64,000 nt of DNA from Actinotalea sp. JY-7876. Lineage in GTDB: Bacteria; Actinomycetota; Actinomycetes; Actinomycetales; Cellulomonadaceae. Position 1 is the stretch's first letter, and every line of letters begins with the position of its first letter. The notes beneath the pieces were generated by a model. It saw nothing but the letters and a program-made list of their open reading frames with translations. It was not told where the DNA came from and made no database searches. Below, one piece after another: positions 11,938 to 22,268 of the stretch. The translations under genes and the position numbers were made by a program. The stretch is from positions 558,001 through 622,000 of the forward strand of contig NZ_CP059493.1 of NCBI RefSeq assembly GCF_014042015.1, in the 5' to 3' direction.

Positions 11938-13646
11938 GGCTCGGGACCCGGCTGGCCGCTCCCGAGCCGGGCTGGACCGCGCAGGCCGACGTCGTGGTCG
12001 TGGGTTCCGGCATCGCGGGCCTGACGGCGGCGCTGCGCCTGCGCACGCGCGTGCCGCGGGTGCTGCTCGTGACCAAGGGCGCGCTCGCCTCGGGCTCGAC
12101 CGTCTGGGCCCAGGGTGGCATCGCCGCGGCGCTCGACCCCGGCGACTCGCCCGCGGCGCACCTGACCGACACGCTCACGGCCGGCGCCGGCCTGTGCGAC
12201 CGGTCGGCCGTCGAGGTCCTGGTCACGCAGGGCCCCGCCCGCGTGCGCGAGCTCGCCGCGCTCGGGACGCGGTTCGACGTCGAGCACGACGGCACCATCG
12301 CCCTGACGCGCGAGGGCGGGCACGGCGCCGACCGGATCGCGCACGCCGGCGGGGACGCGACGGGAGCGGAGATCTCCCGGGCCCTCGTGGCGCAGCTCGA
12401 CGCGGTGCGCAGCGATCCGGGCATCGAGGTGATCGAGCACGCGCTGGTCCTGGACCTGCTCACCGCCGCGCCCGACGCCGACGGTCGGCCCGGCCCGGTG
12501 TGCGGCGCGACCCTGCACGTCATCGGCGAGGGCACCCGCGACGGCGTCGGCGCCGTCCTGGGCCGCGCCGTCGTGCTGGCCACCGGCGGCATCGGCCAGG
12601 TCTTCCAGTCCTCGACCAACCCGGTCCAGGCGACGGGCGACGGTCTCGCGGCGGCGCTGCGCGCGGGCGCGGCCGTCGCCGACGTCGAGTTCGTGCAGTT
12701 CCACCCGACCGTGCTGTGGCTGGGCTCGGGCGTCAAGGGCCAGCTCCCGCTGGTCTCCGAGGCGGTGCGCGGCGAGGGGGCGATGCTGCTGGACACCGAC
12801 GGCGTCCGCTTCATGCCGGACGTCCACCCGCTCGCCGAGCTGGCGCCGCGCGACGTGGTCGCCCACGCGATCGTCCGGCGCATGGCCGAGACGGGCTCGG
12901 ACCACGTGCTCCTCGACGCGCGCCACCTCGGCGCCGACTTCCTGCGCGGGCGCTTCCCGACGATCCACGACCGCCTGCTCGCCGAGGGCATCGACCTCAC
13001 CACGGGGCTCGTGCCGGTCGCGCCCGCCCAGCACTACCACTCTGGTGGGGTGGTGACGGACCTGCAGGGGCGGGCCGACGTCGACGGGCTCTACGCCGCG
13101 GGCGAGGTGGCGTGCACCGGCGTGCACGGCGCCAACCGGCTGGCCTCGAACTCCCTGCTGGAGGGCCTCGTCTTCGCGCACCGGGCCGCCGAGCAGATCG
13201 CGGCGCGCGTCGGCGCCGGCGACCTGCCGCAGCGCGAGCCCGTCGAGCGCCCGGGTGACCCCTCCCTCGTCGCGGGGGCGGCGCGCAGCCGGATCCAGCG
13301 CATCGCGCAGCGCGGCCCCGGCGTCATCCGCACGGGGGAGGGGCTGGCCGCGGCCGTCGCGGCGCTCGCGGCCGTGCCGACCCACGCCGACGTGACGCCG
13401 GGCGTCGTCGCGGCGCCGCAGACGGCCGAGTGGGAGACGACGAACCTGCACACGGTCGCGTCCGTGCTGACGCTCGCCGCGCTCGAGCGCACGGAGAGCC
13501 GCGGCGGGCACTACCGGCAGGACCACCCGGACCAGGAGCCGGCGTGGCTGCGCCGCGTCGCCGTGCGGCTCGACCCGGACGGCTGCCTCGACGTGGCCGC
13601 GGGACCGCTCCTGGCCGACCCGGACGCGTCACCCGTGTTCGTCTAG
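11934..13646 (+). CDS. nadB: L-aspartate oxidase NadB
   Basis: Flavoenzyme oxidising aspartate to iminoaspartate for NAD synthesis. The FAD-binding [17 protein letters not shown], the substrate-loop [13 protein letters not shown], the ATGGIGQVF and EFVQFHPT segments, and [22 protein letters not shown] are all present. The start is taken as GTG 11934, which overlaps panD's stop by 4 nt like the genes before it; GTG 11919 adds five residues. NadC lies 1.2 kb downstream, but quinolinate synthase nadA is not in this cluster. Confidence 0.95.
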   Translation: MRLGTRLAAPEPGWTAQADVVVVGSGIAGLTAALRLRTRVPRVLLVTKGALASGSTVWAQGGIAAALDPGDSPAAHLTDTLTAGAGLCDRSAVEVLVTQGPARVRELAALGTRFDVEHDGTIALTREGGHGADRIAHAGGDATGAEISRALVAQLDAVRSDPGIEVIEHALVLDLLTAAPDADGRPGPVCGATLHVIGEGTRDGVGAVLGRAVVLATGGIGQVFQSSTNPVQATGDGLAAALRAGAAVADVEFVQFHPTVLWLGSGVKGQLPLVSEAVRGEGAMLLDTDGVRFMPDVHPLAELAPRDVVAHAIVRRMAETGSDHVLLDARHLGADFLRGRFPTIHDRLLAEGIDLTTGLVPVAPAQHYHSGGVVTDLQGRADVDGLYAAGEVACTGVHGANRLASNSLLEGLVFAHRAAEQIAARVGAGDLPQREPVERPGDPSLVAGAARSRIQRIAQRGPGVIRTGEGLAAAVAALAAVPTHADVTPGVVAAPQTAEWETTNLHTVASVLTLAALERTESRGGHYRQDHPDQEPAWLRRVAVRLDPDGCLDVAAGPLLADPDASPVFV

Positions 13647-13701
13647 CACCACCGGCGCCCGCGCCGCGGGCGTCGCTCCGCTCGTCGTGAGGGGGACCAC
13701 G

Positions 13702-14403
13702 ATGGACAGCAGCAGCACCAGCACGACCACCACCACGGACGCCGCTGCCGCTACCGCCACCACCGCGGCGCGCGCGGAGTTCGACCGCCAGGCGGCGACG
13801 CTGCTGGCCGCGGCCCGGGAGACGGCCGGCGCCGCGACGCACGAGCGCCTGCGCGAGCTGGTCGCCCGGCTGCGGCCGCTGGCGGCTGCGCAGCCGTGGG
13901 AGGGCGTCGACCCCGCGTCGGGCCGGGTCCCGTTCCTGCTCGTCGCCTCGCGCGAGCTGCTGCCGGTCGACGTCATGATGCGCCGGGCGACGCTCGCCGG
14001 GCGGAGCCGGCCCGGGTTCGTCGACCGTTCCTTCGAGCCGGGCTCGCTCCGGACGTTCGTGCCGCCGCCCGGGACCGTCGTGCCCGACGCGCAGGCCTAC
14101 CTCCTGCTCGACGTCGAGCGCGGCGAGGAGTTCTGCGGCGTCGTGCCGAGCACCGCGATGGACGTGGTCGCGCAGCGCGGCCGGACGCTCCTGACCATCG
14201 AGGAGGGCGTGGGGTTGCTCACCCACCACCCCGGCGTGCTCGTGAAGAACCGGTGCTTCTCGCTCGGCGGCTCGCGCTGCGGCGACCGGCGCGTGCCGGC
14301 GCTGTGGATCAGCCAGGGAGCTCCCAAGCTGGGCTGGTGCTGGGAGGGCAACCCGCACACCTGGTTGGGCCTGGCGTCGGCGGGGAGCCGCGTCGCCGCC
14401 TGA
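13702..14403 (+). CDS. DUF5701-like protein
   Basis: 233 aa. A Ser/Thr-rich N-terminus runs into a helical region, then a compact domain with LVASRELLPVDVMMRRATL, SRPGFVDRSFEP, VPDAQAYLLLDVERGEEFCG and LLTIEEGVGLLTHHP. This resembles the actinobacterial DUF5701 family from memory. No enzyme motif is recognisable. ATG 13702 has a GGGGG stretch upstream; GTG 13687 is an in-frame alternative. It sits between NAD genes without obvious functional connection. Confidence 0.65.
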   Translation: MDSSSTSTTTTTDAAAATATTAARAEFDRQAATLLAAARETAGAATHERLRELVARLRPLAAAQPWEGVDPASGRVPFLLVASRELLPVDVMMRRATLAGRSRPGFVDRSFEPGSLRTFVPPPGTVVPDAQAYLLLDVERGEEFCGVVPSTAMDVVAQRGRTLLTIEEGVGLLTHHPGVLVKNRCFSLGGSRCGDRRVPALWISQGAPKLGWCWEGNPHTWLGLASAGSRVAA

Positions 14404-14439
14404 GGTGGGCGGCGCGGCGTGCCGGGGACGCGCCCGGGC

Positions 14440-14748
14440 TCACTCGACGGGCCGACCCGCCGCCCGCCACGCGCCGGTGCCGCCGGCGACGTTGACCACG
14501 TCGTGGCCCTGCTGCCCGAGCCAGGCCGCGACCTGGCCGGAGCGCCCGCCCGACTCGCAGATGACGTAGACCTCGCCCTCGAGCGACGTCACCTCGCCCG
14601 CCCGCTCGACGAACTCGCTGAGCGGCACGTTCACGGCGCCGGGCACGTGACCGGACTCGAACTCGTGGACCTCGCGCACGTCGACGACCGTCGCCTCGGC
14701 GTCGTCGGCGAGGGCCTGCTGCAGGGTGGTGACGTCGATCTCGCGCAC
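14440..14748 (-). CDS. rhodanese-like sulfurtransferase
   Basis: Single rhodanese domain of 102 aa. The active-site loop is CESGGRS (Cys in a six-residue loop ending in Arg), as in thiosulfate sulfurtransferases. The fold signatures VVDVREVHEFESGHVPGAVNVPL and the closing VNVAGGTGAWRAAGRPV are intact. The GTG start follows GGAGG at 6-nt spacing. It is transcribed away from nadC. The physiological sulfur donor and acceptor cannot be inferred. Confidence 0.9.
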   Translation of the reverse strand: MREIDVTTLQQALADDAEATVVDVREVHEFESGHVPGAVNVPLSEFVERAGEVTSLEGEVYVICESGGRSGQVAAWLGQQGHDVVNVAGGTGAWRAAGRPVE

Positions 14749-14811
14749 GGTGTCCTCCGGTCGGGTGCCTGGACCCGACGCTACCCGCCGCCCGGACGCT
14801 AGCGTGCTGCC

Positions 14812-15744
14812 GTGCCGCACCCTCCGACGCCCGGCCCCGCCGCCCCCACGCCGACCGTCCCCGGGCTCGCCGCCCTCGTGGGCGTCGCGCTCGACGAGGA
14901 CCTCGGGCCCGCGCCCGGTCGAGACGTCACGACCCAGGCCACCGTGCCCGCGGACGCCCTGGGGACCGCCCACCTGGCGGCACGCGCCGACGGCGTCGTC
15001 GCCGGTCTGGCCGCGGTCGACGAGGTGCTGGGTCAGGTCGCGGAGCGCCTCGGCCTGCCGGTGCCGGACGCGCGGCTGCGCGTCGCCGACGGCGCCCGCG
15101 TGCGCGCCGGCGACGTCCTCGCGGACGTGACGGGTCCCGTGCAGGTGCTGCTGGTCGCCGAGCGCACGCTGCTCAACGTCGTCAGCCGCGCGTCCGGCGT
15201 CGCGACGCACACGCGCCGGTGGGCGGACGCCCTCGCGGGCACCGGCGCCACCGTGCTCGACACCCGCAAGACGACGCCCGGCCTCCGAGCGCTGGAGAAG
15301 CACGCCGTGCGCGCGGGCGGCGGCGCCAACAAGCGCATGGGCCTCTACGACGTCGCGATGGTCAAGGACAACCACGTCGTCGCCGCCGGGTCGATCGCCG
15401 CCGCGGTGGCGGCGGTCCGGGACCGCTTCGGCGACGTCGAGGTCCAGGTCGAGGCGGACACCCTCGCGCAGGCCATGGAGGCGCTCGACGCGGGTGCGCG
15501 CTTCCTGCTGCTCGACAACATGCCGACCCCCGTGCTGGCCGACGTCGTGGCGGCGGTCCGCGCGCGCGAGGCCGAGACCGGGTACGTCGCCCTGGAGGCG
15601 ACCGGGAACCTCACGCTCGACCGCGCGGCCGAGGTGGCCGCGACGGGCGTCGACCACCTGTCGGTGGGCGGGCTCACGCACTCCTCGCCGATCCTCGACG
15701 TCGCGCTGGACCTCGTAGGATCGGTCGGTGACCTCCCCGGCTGA
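14812..15744 (+). CDS. nadC: nicotinate-nucleotide diphosphorylase (carboxylating) NadC
   Basis: Quinolinate phosphoribosyltransferase making nicotinate mononucleotide. It carries [47 protein letters not shown], the KDNH motif and the C-terminal [14 protein letters not shown] at 14800-14805 lies 6 nt before the GTG, the leaderless promoter pattern, so it can be transcribed independently of nadB. Its last 17 nt overlap lysS. Confidence 0.96.
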   Translation: MPHPPTPGPAAPTPTVPGLAALVGVALDEDLGPAPGRDVTTQATVPADALGTAHLAARADGVVAGLAAVDEVLGQVAERLGLPVPDARLRVADGARVRAGDVLADVTGPVQVLLVAERTLLNVVSRASGVATHTRRWADALAGTGATVLDTRKTTPGLRALEKHAVRAGGGANKRMGLYDVAMVKDNHVVAAGSIAAAVAAVRDRFGDVEVQVEADTLAQAMEALDAGARFLLLDNMPTPVLADVVAAVRAREAETGYVALEATGNLTLDRAAEVAATGVDHLSVGGLTHSSPILDVALDLVGSVGDLPG

Positions 15745-17266
15745 CCCCACACCCGCGCCTGCGCCTGCGGCCGCCGAGCCCGTGCTCGACGACCTCCCCG
15801 AGCAGCTGAAGGTGCGCCGCGAGAAGCGCGAGCGGCTCATCGCCGAGGGGGGCGAGGCCTACCCCGTGGGCGTGCCCGTGACCGCCACGATCGCGCAGGT
15901 GCGCGCGGCGCACGGCGACCTGGCGGCCGGCGAGGAGACCGACGTCGAGGTCGGCGTGGCCGCGCGGGTGGTCTACCTGCGCACGACGGGCAAGCTGTGC
16001 TTCGCCACCCTGCAGGACGGCGAGGGCAACCGGCTCCAGGCGATGCTCAGCCAGGCCGTGGTCGGTGAGGAGTCGCTGGCGCGGTTCAAGTCCGACGTCG
16101 ACCTCGGCGACCACCTGTTCGTCCACGGCCGTGTCATCAGCTCGCGCCGCGGCGAGCTGAGCGTGTTCGCCGACGACTGGCGCGTCGCGGCCAAGGCCCT
16201 GCGTCCGCTGCCGGTGCTCCACAAGGACCTGTCCGAGGAGGCGCGCGTGCGCCGCCGGTACGTGGACCTCATCGTCCGGCCGCAGGCGCGCGACATGGTG
16301 CGGATGCGCGCGGCCGTGCTCCGCTCGCTGCGGGACAACTTCCACCGCCGCGGGTACCTCGAGGTCGAGACGCCCATGCTGCAGGTCGTCCAGGGCGGCG
16401 CGAGCGCACGCCCCTTCACCACGCACATGAACGCGTTCGACCTCGACCTCGTGCTGCGGATCGCTCCGGAGCTGTTCCTCAAGCGCGCCGTCGTCGGCGG
16501 CGTGGAGCGCGTCTTCGAGATCAACCGCAGCTTCCGCAACGAGGGGGCCGACGCGACACACTCACCCGAGTTCGCGACCCTGGAGGCCTACGAGGCCTAC
16601 GGCGACTACGACACGATGGCGGAGCTGACGCGCGACCTCGTCCAGACCGCGGCCCAGGACGCCCTCGGCACGACCACCGTGACGCTCGCGGACGGCACCG
16701 AGTACGACCTGGGCGGCGAGTGGACCGCGCTGAGCCTGTACGGCTCTCTCTCCCACGCCTTGGGCGAGGAGATTTCTCCGCAAACGCCGGATGTTGATCT
16801 TCTGCGACTTGTGGAACGTTTCGACCTGCAGATCGACCGCGCCCGGATGACGCACGGAAAGCTCGTCGAAGAGCTGTGGGAGCACCACGTCGGAGATCAT
16901 CTTGTCGCCCCGACATTCGTCCGTGACTTCCCCGTCGACACGAGCCCGCTGACGCGCGACCATCGCACCGTCCCCGGCGTAGTGGAGAAGTGGGACCTGT
17001 ACATCCGCGGGATCGAGACGGCGACGGCCTACTCCGAGCTCGTGGACCCCGTCATCCAGCGGCGCCGCTTCGAGGCGCAGGCCCGGCTGGCGGCCGCCGG
17101 CGACGACGAGGCGATGCGCCTCGACGAGGACTTCCTCGAGGCGATGGAGTTCGGGATGCCGCCCGCGGGTGGCATGGGGATGGGCATCGACCGCCTGCTC
17201 ATGGCGCTCACCGGCCTGAACATCCGCGAGACGATCCTCTTCCCGTTGGTCAAGCCGCTCGCCTGA
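15728..17266 (+). CDS. lysS: lysyl-tRNA synthetase (class II)
   Basis: 512 aa class II enzyme: N-terminal OB-fold ([30 protein letters not shown] region), then motif 2 ([20 protein letters not shown]) and motif 3 ([15 protein letters not shown]). The GTG start is preceded by TAGGAT at 15716-15721 with 6-nt spacing inside the end of nadC. About 190 bp in the middle (16741-16930) use many codons ending in A or T, unlike the rest of the gene and its neighbours, while the reading frame and protein stay intact. Confidence 0.96.
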   Translation: MTSPADPTPAPAPAAAEPVLDDLPEQLKVRREKRERLIAEGGEAYPVGVPVTATIAQVRAAHGDLAAGEETDVEVGVAARVVYLRTTGKLCFATLQDGEGNRLQAMLSQAVVGEESLARFKSDVDLGDHLFVHGRVISSRRGELSVFADDWRVAAKALRPLPVLHKDLSEEARVRRRYVDLIVRPQARDMVRMRAAVLRSLRDNFHRRGYLEVETPMLQVVQGGASARPFTTHMNAFDLDLVLRIAPELFLKRAVVGGVERVFEINRSFRNEGADATHSPEFATLEAYEAYGDYDTMAELTRDLVQTAAQDALGTTTVTLADGTEYDLGGEWTALSLYGSLSHALGEEISPQTPDVDLLRLVERFDLQIDRARMTHGKLVEELWEHHVGDHLVAPTFVRDFPVDTSPLTRDHRTVPGVVEKWDLYIRGIETATAYSELVDPVIQRRRFEAQARLAAAGDDEAMRLDEDFLEAMEFGMPPAGGMGMGIDRLLMALTGLNIRETILFPLVKPLA

Positions 17267-17307
17267 GCGCGGGTCCCGGGGTCACCGCCGCGTCGTAGCA
17301 TGGGGGT

Positions 17308-17481
17308 GTGGATCCCGCACTCCAGGTCGTCGCCGCACTGGTCCCGTCGATCGGTGTCGGCGCGGTGTTCTGGTTCGCGATGCGGTCGATCATCCAGGCG
17401 GACCGCCGCGAGCGGCAGGCGATCGCACGCCTCGACGCGCAGGCCCGCGAGTCGGCCGGCGGGGATTCCCCCGAGCAATAA
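17308..17481 (+). CDS. small single-pass membrane protein
   Basis: 57 aa. One hydrophobic helix (about residues 5-29, VVAALVPSIGVGAVFWFAMRSII) is followed by a basic amphipathic tail (QADRRERQAIARLDAQARE). The TAGCAT at 17296-17301 lies exactly 6 nt before the GTG, the leaderless signature, which supports both the gene and its start. The stop is TAA, and local base composition drops after it. Similar tiny proteins precede lsr2 in related genomes from memory. Function unknown. Confidence 0.8.
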   Translation: MDPALQVVAALVPSIGVGAVFWFAMRSIIQADRRERQAIARLDAQARESAGGDSPEQ

Positions 17482-17575
17482 CGCGCATAATTCCTCGTTG
17501 TCAATTTCGTCTTTCTGTGCACCGCGGAGGTACGCTCCTTGTCATCCGCGGAAACTCCGGCAGAAGGACATGGCG

Positions 17576-17911
17576 ATGGCACAGAAGGTTCAGGTCGTCC
17601 TCGTCGACGACCTCGACGGCGGAACGGCTGAGGAGACGGTGTCCTTCGCCCTCGACGGTGTCTCCTACGAGATCGACCTGAGCGCGGCGAATGCGGCCGA
17701 GCTGCGCGAGTCCTTCGCACGCTGGGTCGGCCACGGCCGGCGCGTCGGCGGGCGTTCCCGCGGCGGCGCCCGGCGGGCGTCCGGCGGCTCGGGGCGCGCG
17801 GCGAGCGGCCAGAGCCAGGAGATCCGCGAGTGGGCCCGGGCCAACGGCTTCACGGTCAACGAGCGTGGACGCATCCCGGCCGAGGTCAAGGCGGCGTACG
17901 ACGCCCGCTGA
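17576..17911 (+). CDS. lsr2: Lsr2 nucleoid-associated silencing protein
   Basis: Actinobacterial H-NS analogue that bridges DNA and silences AT-rich, often horizontally acquired genes. The N-terminal dimerisation domain begins AQKVQVVLVDDLDGG; a Gly/Arg/Ser-rich linker follows. The C-terminal DNA-binding domain ends IREWARANGFTVNERGRIPAEVKAAYDA; the Arg-Gly-Arg AT-hook-like RGR reads into the minor groove. ATG 17576 is preferred to ATG 17570 because AAGGA at 17564-17568 is 7 nt upstream of it but only 1 nt from the other. Confidence 0.95.
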   Translation: MAQKVQVVLVDDLDGGTAEETVSFALDGVSYEIDLSAANAAELRESFARWVGHGRRVGGRSRGGARRASGGSGRAASGQSQEIREWARANGFTVNERGRIPAEVKAAYDAR

Positions 17912-17930
17912 GGCGCCCGCACCCTGACAC

Positions 17931-17968
17931 GCGAAAGGCCCGCCTGCACCAGCAGGCGGGCCTTTCGC
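17931..17968. terminator. bidirectional terminator between lsr2 and xylB
   Basis: A perfect 17-bp inverted repeat (17931-17947 with 17952-17968) with a 4-nt loop, core GGCCCGCCTGC, flanked by an AAA/TTT pair inside the stem. It lies 19 nt after lsr2 and can serve the convergent xylB as well. There is no long T tail, as is common in this GC-rich group. Confidence 0.85.
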
Positions 17969-18001
17969 GCTGTCCGCCCCCGACCGCGCCCGGCCCGGTT
18001 C

Positions 18002-18041
18002 TGGCACGGATCCGGGCGCCGGAGCACCCGGATCCGTGCCA
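18002..18041. repeat. palindromic element TGGCACGGATCCGGG
   Basis: Perfect 15-bp arms (18002-18016 and 18027-18041) around a 10-nt spacer, just beyond the lsr2 terminator and 30 nt before the end of xylB. It has no T tract on the outgoing side of either strand. It may be a secondary terminator for xylB, a REP-like element or a protein site. I see no second copy in the window. Confidence 0.6.
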
Positions 18042-18071
18042 AAACTGGCGTCGCCCGGCGGGGTGGGCGGG

Positions 18072-19541
18072 TCAGGGGCGGCGGGCCGTGAGCTCGCGGA
18101 CGGCGGCGTACTGCTCGCGCACGTGCGGCGTCGCGGGGGCCGTGTGCACCTCGCTCGGGGCCCCGGCCCACGCCGGCGCCGGCACGCCGGTGCCGCCCTG
18201 CGCGGTGGCGAGGACCCAGGCCGCCTGGCGGGCGGCGCCGTCGGCCACGTACTCGCCCGGCTGCGGCACGGTGACGTCGAGCCCGAGCACGGCCGGGGCG
18301 ATGCGGCGCACGGCCTCCGACTGCGCGCCGCCGCCGATGAGCTGGACGCGCTGGACCGGCACGCCCTGGGCGCGCAGCGCGTCGAGCCCGTCGGCGAGCG
18401 CGCACAGCATGCCCTCCACGGCGGCGCGCGCGAGGTGCGCCGGGGTGGTGTTGGCCAGCCGCATGCCGTGCAGCGCGCCGGTCGCGTCGGGACGGTTCGG
18501 CGTGCGCTCGCCCTCGAGGTAGGGCACGAGCACGAGGCCGTCGGCGCCCGCGGGCGCGGACAGCGCGAGCGCGCTGAGCCCGGCGTGGTCCACGCCGAGC
18601 ATGCGCGCGGCGGCGTCGAGCACGCGCGAGGCGTTGAGGGTGCACGCGAGCGGCAGGAAGGCGCCGGTGGCGTCGGCGAAGCCGGTCACCAGGCCGGACG
18701 CGTCGGCCGTGGGCGCGCCCGAGATCGCGGAGACCACGCCGGACGTCCCGATCGAGATCGCGACGTCGCCCGGGCCCATCCCCAGGCCGAGGGCCGCCGC
18801 CGCGTTGTCGCCGGCGCCGGGGCCGAGCAGGAGCGGGGCACCGCCGCCCCGGGCGACCGTGGCCGCCACCTCGGCCGGACCGACGACGCGCGGCAGCACG
18901 GCGTCGTGGCCGAGCGCGAGCATCAGCAGGTCGCGCCGGTAGTCGTCGGTGATGGGCGACCAGTAGCCGGTCCCCGAGGCGTCGGAGCGGTCGGTCGTCA
19001 GCGCGTCGAGGCCGCCCGTGCCCGGGCCGTGGCCCGCCAGGCGCCAGGTCAGCCAGTCGTGGGGGAGCGCGACGGCGGCGACGCGGGCCGCGTTCTCGGG
19101 CTCGGCGTCGCGCAGCCAGCGCAGCTTGGTCACGGTGAACGACGCGACGGGCACGGACCCGATCGCCTCGGCCCACGCGCGCTCGCCGCCGTTCGAGGGC
19201 GTGTCCTCGGCGGGGGAGGCGCCCAGCTCGGCGATGAGGTCGAGGGCGGCCTGCGCCGACCGGGTGTCGTTCCACAGCAGCGCGTCGCGGACGACCTCGC
19301 CGTCCGCGTCGAGCGCGACCATGCCGTGCTGCTGCCCGCCGACGGACAGCGCGGCGACGTCGTCCAGGCCACCGGCCGCGGCCAGGGCGGTCTGCAGGGC
19401 GTCCCACCAGTGGCGGGGGTCGACCTCGGTGCCGTCGGGGTGGGAGGCGCGGCCCGTGCGCACGAGTGCGCCCGTCTCCGCGTCCCGGATGACGACCTTG
19501 CAGGACTGGGTGGACGAGTCCACCCCGGCGACGAGCGCCAT
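18072..19541 (-). CDS. xylB: xylulokinase XylB
   Basis: FGGY-family kinase phosphorylating D-xylulose to xylulose-5-phosphate. The ATP-fold start is [31 protein letters not shown] is the xylulokinase-typical segment, with the catalytic Asp in LWNDTRS. Other motifs are [13 protein letters not shown], the second phosphate segment [11 protein letters not shown], and the C-terminal [10 protein letters not shown]. It lies downstream of xylA on the same strand, with a strong hairpin in the gap, so its expression may be lower than that of xylA. Confidence 0.95.
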   Translation of the reverse strand: MALVAGVDSSTQSCKVVIRDAETGALVRTGRASHPDGTEVDPRHWWDALQTALAAAGGLDDVAALSVGGQQHGMVALDADGEVVRDALLWNDTRSAQAALDLIAELGASPAEDTPSNGGERAWAEAIGSVPVASFTVTKLRWLRDAEPENAARVAAVALPHDWLTWRLAGHGPGTGGLDALTTDRSDASGTGYWSPITDDYRRDLLMLALGHDAVLPRVVGPAEVAATVARGGGAPLLLGPGAGDNAAAALGLGMGPGDVAISIGTSGVVSAISGAPTADASGLVTGFADATGAFLPLACTLNASRVLDAAARMLGVDHAGLSALALSAPAGADGLVLVPYLEGERTPNRPDATGALHGMRLANTTPAHLARAAVEGMLCALADGLDALRAQGVPVQRVQLIGGGAQSEAVRRIAPAVLGLDVTVPQPGEYVADGAARQAAWVLATAQGGTGVPAPAWAGAPSEVHTAPATPHVREQYAAVRELTARRP

Positions 19542-19578
19542 CGCGTTCTCCTCGGGTTGGTGCGGCGGGGGTTCATGC

Positions 19579-19621
19579 GGCAGGCCCCGGAGACCTCGCG
19601 TGCGGGTCTCCGGGGCCTGCC
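19579..19621 (-). terminator. intercistronic hairpin between xylA and xylB
   Basis: A perfect 17-bp stem (19579-19595 with 19605-19621) with a 9-nt loop, located 14 nt after the xylA stop and before xylB. As a partial terminator or 3'-end stabiliser it would let xylA be made in excess over xylB. Structure is read directly; the effect is inferred. Confidence 0.75.
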
Positions 19622-19635
19622 GGTCGATCAGTGGG

Positions 19636-20823
19636 TCAGCGGGCGCCGAGCGCGTGCTCGAGGGCCAGCTGGTTGAGGCGGACGAAGTGGTAGCCGCGCT
19701 CGCCGAGCTCGTCGGTGTTCACGTCCTCGAACGCCGAGCGGTCCGCGAGGAACGCCTCGAGCGTCTCACCCTCGTCGAGCGTGGGCGTGGCGAGGTCGAA
19801 CACGCCGGACGCCTCGAGCGCCTCCTGCACCTCGGGGTCGGCGCGGAAGGCCAGCGCACGCTCCTTGAGCAGGATGTAGGTCGCCATGTTGGCGGCGGCC
19901 GAGTCCCAGACGCCCTGCATGTTCTCGGTGCGCGAGGGCTTGTAGTCGAAGTGGATCGGGCCCTCGTACCGCGGGCCGCCGCTCGGGAAGCCGTTCTCGA
20001 GCAGGTCCACCGTCGCGAACGCGGAGAACAGGTCGCCGTGGCCGAAGACGAGGTCCTGGTCGTACTTGATCGAGCGCTGGCCGTTGAGGTCGATGTGGAA
20101 GAGCTTGCCCTGCCACAGCGCCTGCGCGATGCCCGTGGTGAAGTTCAGGCCCGCCATCTGCTCGTGCCCGACCTCGGGGTTCAGGCCGACGATGTCGCCG
20201 TTGTCGAGCGTCGAGATGAGGCCGAGCGCGTGCCCGATCGTGGGCAGGAGGATGTCGCCGCGCGGCTCGTTCGGCTTCGGCTCCAGCGCGATGCGCAGGC
20301 CGTAGCCCTTGTCCTTGATGTAGCCCGCGACGGTGTCGATGCCCTCGGCGTAGCGCTGGTGCGCGGCGAAGAGGTCCTTGGCGGCGTCGTACTCGGCGCC
20401 CTCGCGCCCGCCCCACATGACGAAGGTGTCGGCGCCGAGCTCGGCGGCGAGGTCGACGTTGCGCAGGATCTTGCGCAGCGCGAAGCGGCGCACGCGGCGG
20501 TCGTTCGACGTGAACGCGCCGTCCTTGAAGATCGGGTGCGAGAACGTGTTGGTCGTGACCATCTCGACCTTGATGCCGGTCTCGTCCAGCGCGCCGCGGA
20601 AGCGGTCGAGGATGCGGGTGCGGTCGGCGTCGTCCGAGCCGAACGGCACGACGTCGTCGTCGTGGAAGGTCACGAACGACGCGCCGAGCTCCGCCAGGCG
20701 GTGGACCGACTCGACCGGGTCGAGGTCGGGGCGCGTGGCGTCGCCGAACTGGTCGCGGGCGGCCCATCCGACGGTCCACAGACCGAACGAGAACCTGTCC
20801 TCGGGCGTGGGCTTGCGGACCAT
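19636..20823 (-). CDS. xylA: xylose isomerase XylA
   Basis: Interconverts D-xylose and D-xylulose. The 395-aa length and N-terminus ([18 protein letters not shown]) are of the short actinobacterial class I type. Active-site segments are present: [13 protein letters not shown] (catalytic His, Asp), VMWGGREG (substrate Trp), [13 protein letters not shown] (metal Glu), [12 protein letters not shown] and [15 protein letters not shown] (metal His/Asp). The ATG follows GAGGAGA. Its promoter (TTGACC, 18 nt, TATGTT) overlaps a predicted XylR operator in the 90-bp gap to the divergent xylR. Confidence 0.97.
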   Translation of the reverse strand: MVRKPTPEDRFSFGLWTVGWAARDQFGDATRPDLDPVESVHRLAELGASFVTFHDDDVVPFGSDDADRTRILDRFRGALDETGIKVEMVTTNTFSHPIFKDGAFTSNDRRVRRFALRKILRNVDLAAELGADTFVMWGGREGAEYDAAKDLFAAHQRYAEGIDTVAGYIKDKGYGLRIALEPKPNEPRGDILLPTIGHALGLISTLDNGDIVGLNPEVGHEQMAGLNFTTGIAQALWQGKLFHIDLNGQRSIKYDQDLVFGHGDLFSAFATVDLLENGFPSGGPRYEGPIHFDYKPSRTENMQGVWDSAAANMATYILLKERALAFRADPEVQEALEASGVFDLATPTLDEGETLEAFLADRSAFEDVNTDELGERGYHFVRLNQLALEHALGAR

Positions 20824-20865
20824 CTGGCGTCTCCTCGATGAGAGCGGGGCGGGGCGGGGCCCCGA

Positions 20866-20886
20866 TTTGTTGTCCGGATGAACATA
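20866..20886. promoter_or_regulatory. predicted XylR operator (xylA side)
   Basis: Imperfect palindrome TTTGTT-N9-AACATA, an AT-rich island in GC-rich DNA. The AACATA half, read on the minus strand, is the proposed xylA -10 TATGTT (20886-20881), with TTGACC (20910-20905) 18 nt upstream as the -35. Binding would block xylA. The same 6-9-6 architecture recurs before chvE. ROK-family XylR proteins are known to use such palindromes; the assignment is inference. Confidence 0.75.
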
Positions 20887-20901
20887 TCCCCGGATCCTCG
20901 G

Positions 20902-20910
20902 TAGGGTCAA
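20902..20910. promoter_or_regulatory. overlapping divergent promoter elements of xylR and xylA
   Basis: TAGGGT (20902-20907) is 6 nt before the xylR ATG and is its probable leaderless -10. On the other strand TTGACC (20910-20905) is the probable xylA -35. The two share four base pairs, so polymerase binding at one should exclude the other. Confidence 0.65.
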
Positions 20911-20913
20911 GGC

Positions 20914-22191
20914 ATGACGGAGCGGGCAGGGCCCCCAGGAGCCGGCCCGCGTGCCGGCGCGCCGGCGTTGCGTGCGCGCGCCGGTCGCCACGCGGTGGCC
21001 CGCCAGCACAGCCTGCGCCAGCACAACCTCGGGGTGGCGTTGCGCCACGTCCTGGACGCGCCCGCGCCGGTCTCGCGCGCGGACATCGCCGGGGCCACGG
21101 GCCTGACCCGCGCGACGGTCTCGGCCCTGGTCGACCGGCTGCTCGCCCTCGACCTCGTCGCCGAGCTCGAGCCCGTGGCCGCGCAGCGCGCGGGCCGACC
21201 GGCCGTGCCGCTCGTCCCCGCGCGCGGGACCGTCGCCGCGGTCGGCATGGAGGTCAACGTCGACTACCTCGGCGTGCGGGCGGTCGACCTGGCCGGCGAC
21301 GTCGTCGCGGAGCACGTCGAGGAGGGCGACTTCCGGGGGAGCGTCCCCCAGGTCGTGCTGGACCGCCTGGCGGGCCTTACCGGTGGCGTCGTCGCCCGGC
21401 TCTCGGCCGCCGGCGTCGCGCTCGCGGGTGCGGCGCTCGCGCTGCCCGGCCTGGTCGACGACGTCACCGGCCCCCTGCGCACCGCGCCCAACCTCGGGTG
21501 GCGCGACGTCGACGTCGTCGGGCTCCTCACGCAGCACCCCGTGCTCGCGGGCCTGCCGCCCCGGCTGGCCAACGAGGCGAACCTCGCCGCGGGCGCGGAG
21601 GCGCGCGCCCGGCGCCTCACGGGCCCGTCGAGCTTTGTCTACGTCTCCGGCGAGGTGGGCGTCGGTAGCGCGATCGTGCTCGACGGGCAGATCTTCGGCG
21701 GGCGCCACGGCTGGAGCGGCGAGATCGGCCACACGGTGCTGGGGACGGCCGGGGGCTTCGACGAGGGCGGCTCGCTCGAGAGCTACGCGGGGCAGGACGC
21801 CATCCTGCGGCGCGCCGGCCTCGACCGGTCGGAGCCGCTGGCGCGGCTGGTCGCGGTGGCCCGGGCCGGCGAGCCGGCCGCGGTCGACGCCCTGCGCGTC
21901 GCCGGGTCGGCGCTCGGGGTCGCGCTGGCCAACGTGGTCAACGTGGTCGACGTGGACCACGTGGTGCTCGGCGGCATCTACGCCGAGCTGGCGCCGTTCG
22001 TCGCCGACGCGGTGACCGAGCAGCTGCGGCGCCGCGTGATCTCCGCCGAGTGGTCGAGCGTCGAGGTCGGCGTGGCGCAGGCCGGGCGGTTCCCGGCGAT
22101 GACGGGCGGTGCCCTCGCGGTGCTCCAGGCGCTCGTGGACGACCCGGCCGGCTGGGCCGGCGACGAGGCACCGGCCCTCGCCGAGGCCTGA
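20914..22191 (+). CDS. xylR: ROK-family transcriptional regulator XylR
   Basis: 425 aa. An N-terminal winged helix ([34 protein letters not shown], about residues 45-80) precedes a ROK sugar-kinase-like domain. That domain has [57 protein letters not shown] and a reduced cysteine motif. ROK regulators with this layout, divergent from xylA, are xylose repressors released by the sugar. The predicted start has a leaderless promoter and the protein should also govern the chvE importer through the second operator. Confidence 0.92.
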   Translation: MTERAGPPGAGPRAGAPALRARAGRHAVARQHSLRQHNLGVALRHVLDAPAPVSRADIAGATGLTRATVSALVDRLLALDLVAELEPVAAQRAGRPAVPLVPARGTVAAVGMEVNVDYLGVRAVDLAGDVVAEHVEEGDFRGSVPQVVLDRLAGLTGGVVARLSAAGVALAGAALALPGLVDDVTGPLRTAPNLGWRDVDVVGLLTQHPVLAGLPPRLANEANLAAGAEARARRLTGPSSFVYVSGEVGVGSAIVLDGQIFGGRHGWSGEIGHTVLGTAGGFDEGGSLESYAGQDAILRRAGLDRSEPLARLVAVARAGEPAAVDALRVAGSALGVALANVVNVVDVDHVVLGGIYAELAPFVADAVTEQLRRRVISAEWSSVEVGVAQAGRFPAMTGGALAVLQALVDDPAGWAGDEAPALAEA

Positions 22192-22268
22192 GCACGTCGC
22201 GTGCACGGGACCGGGGTTCCGCATGCGCGCCGAGACCCAATCGTGACCCGACCGGGACGAACCGGGCC

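Noticed and set aside
18072-19541. XylB as a generic FGGY kinase of another sugar
   Set aside because: The position with xylA and xylR and the QQHGMV segment fit xylulokinase better than glycerol or gluconate kinase.
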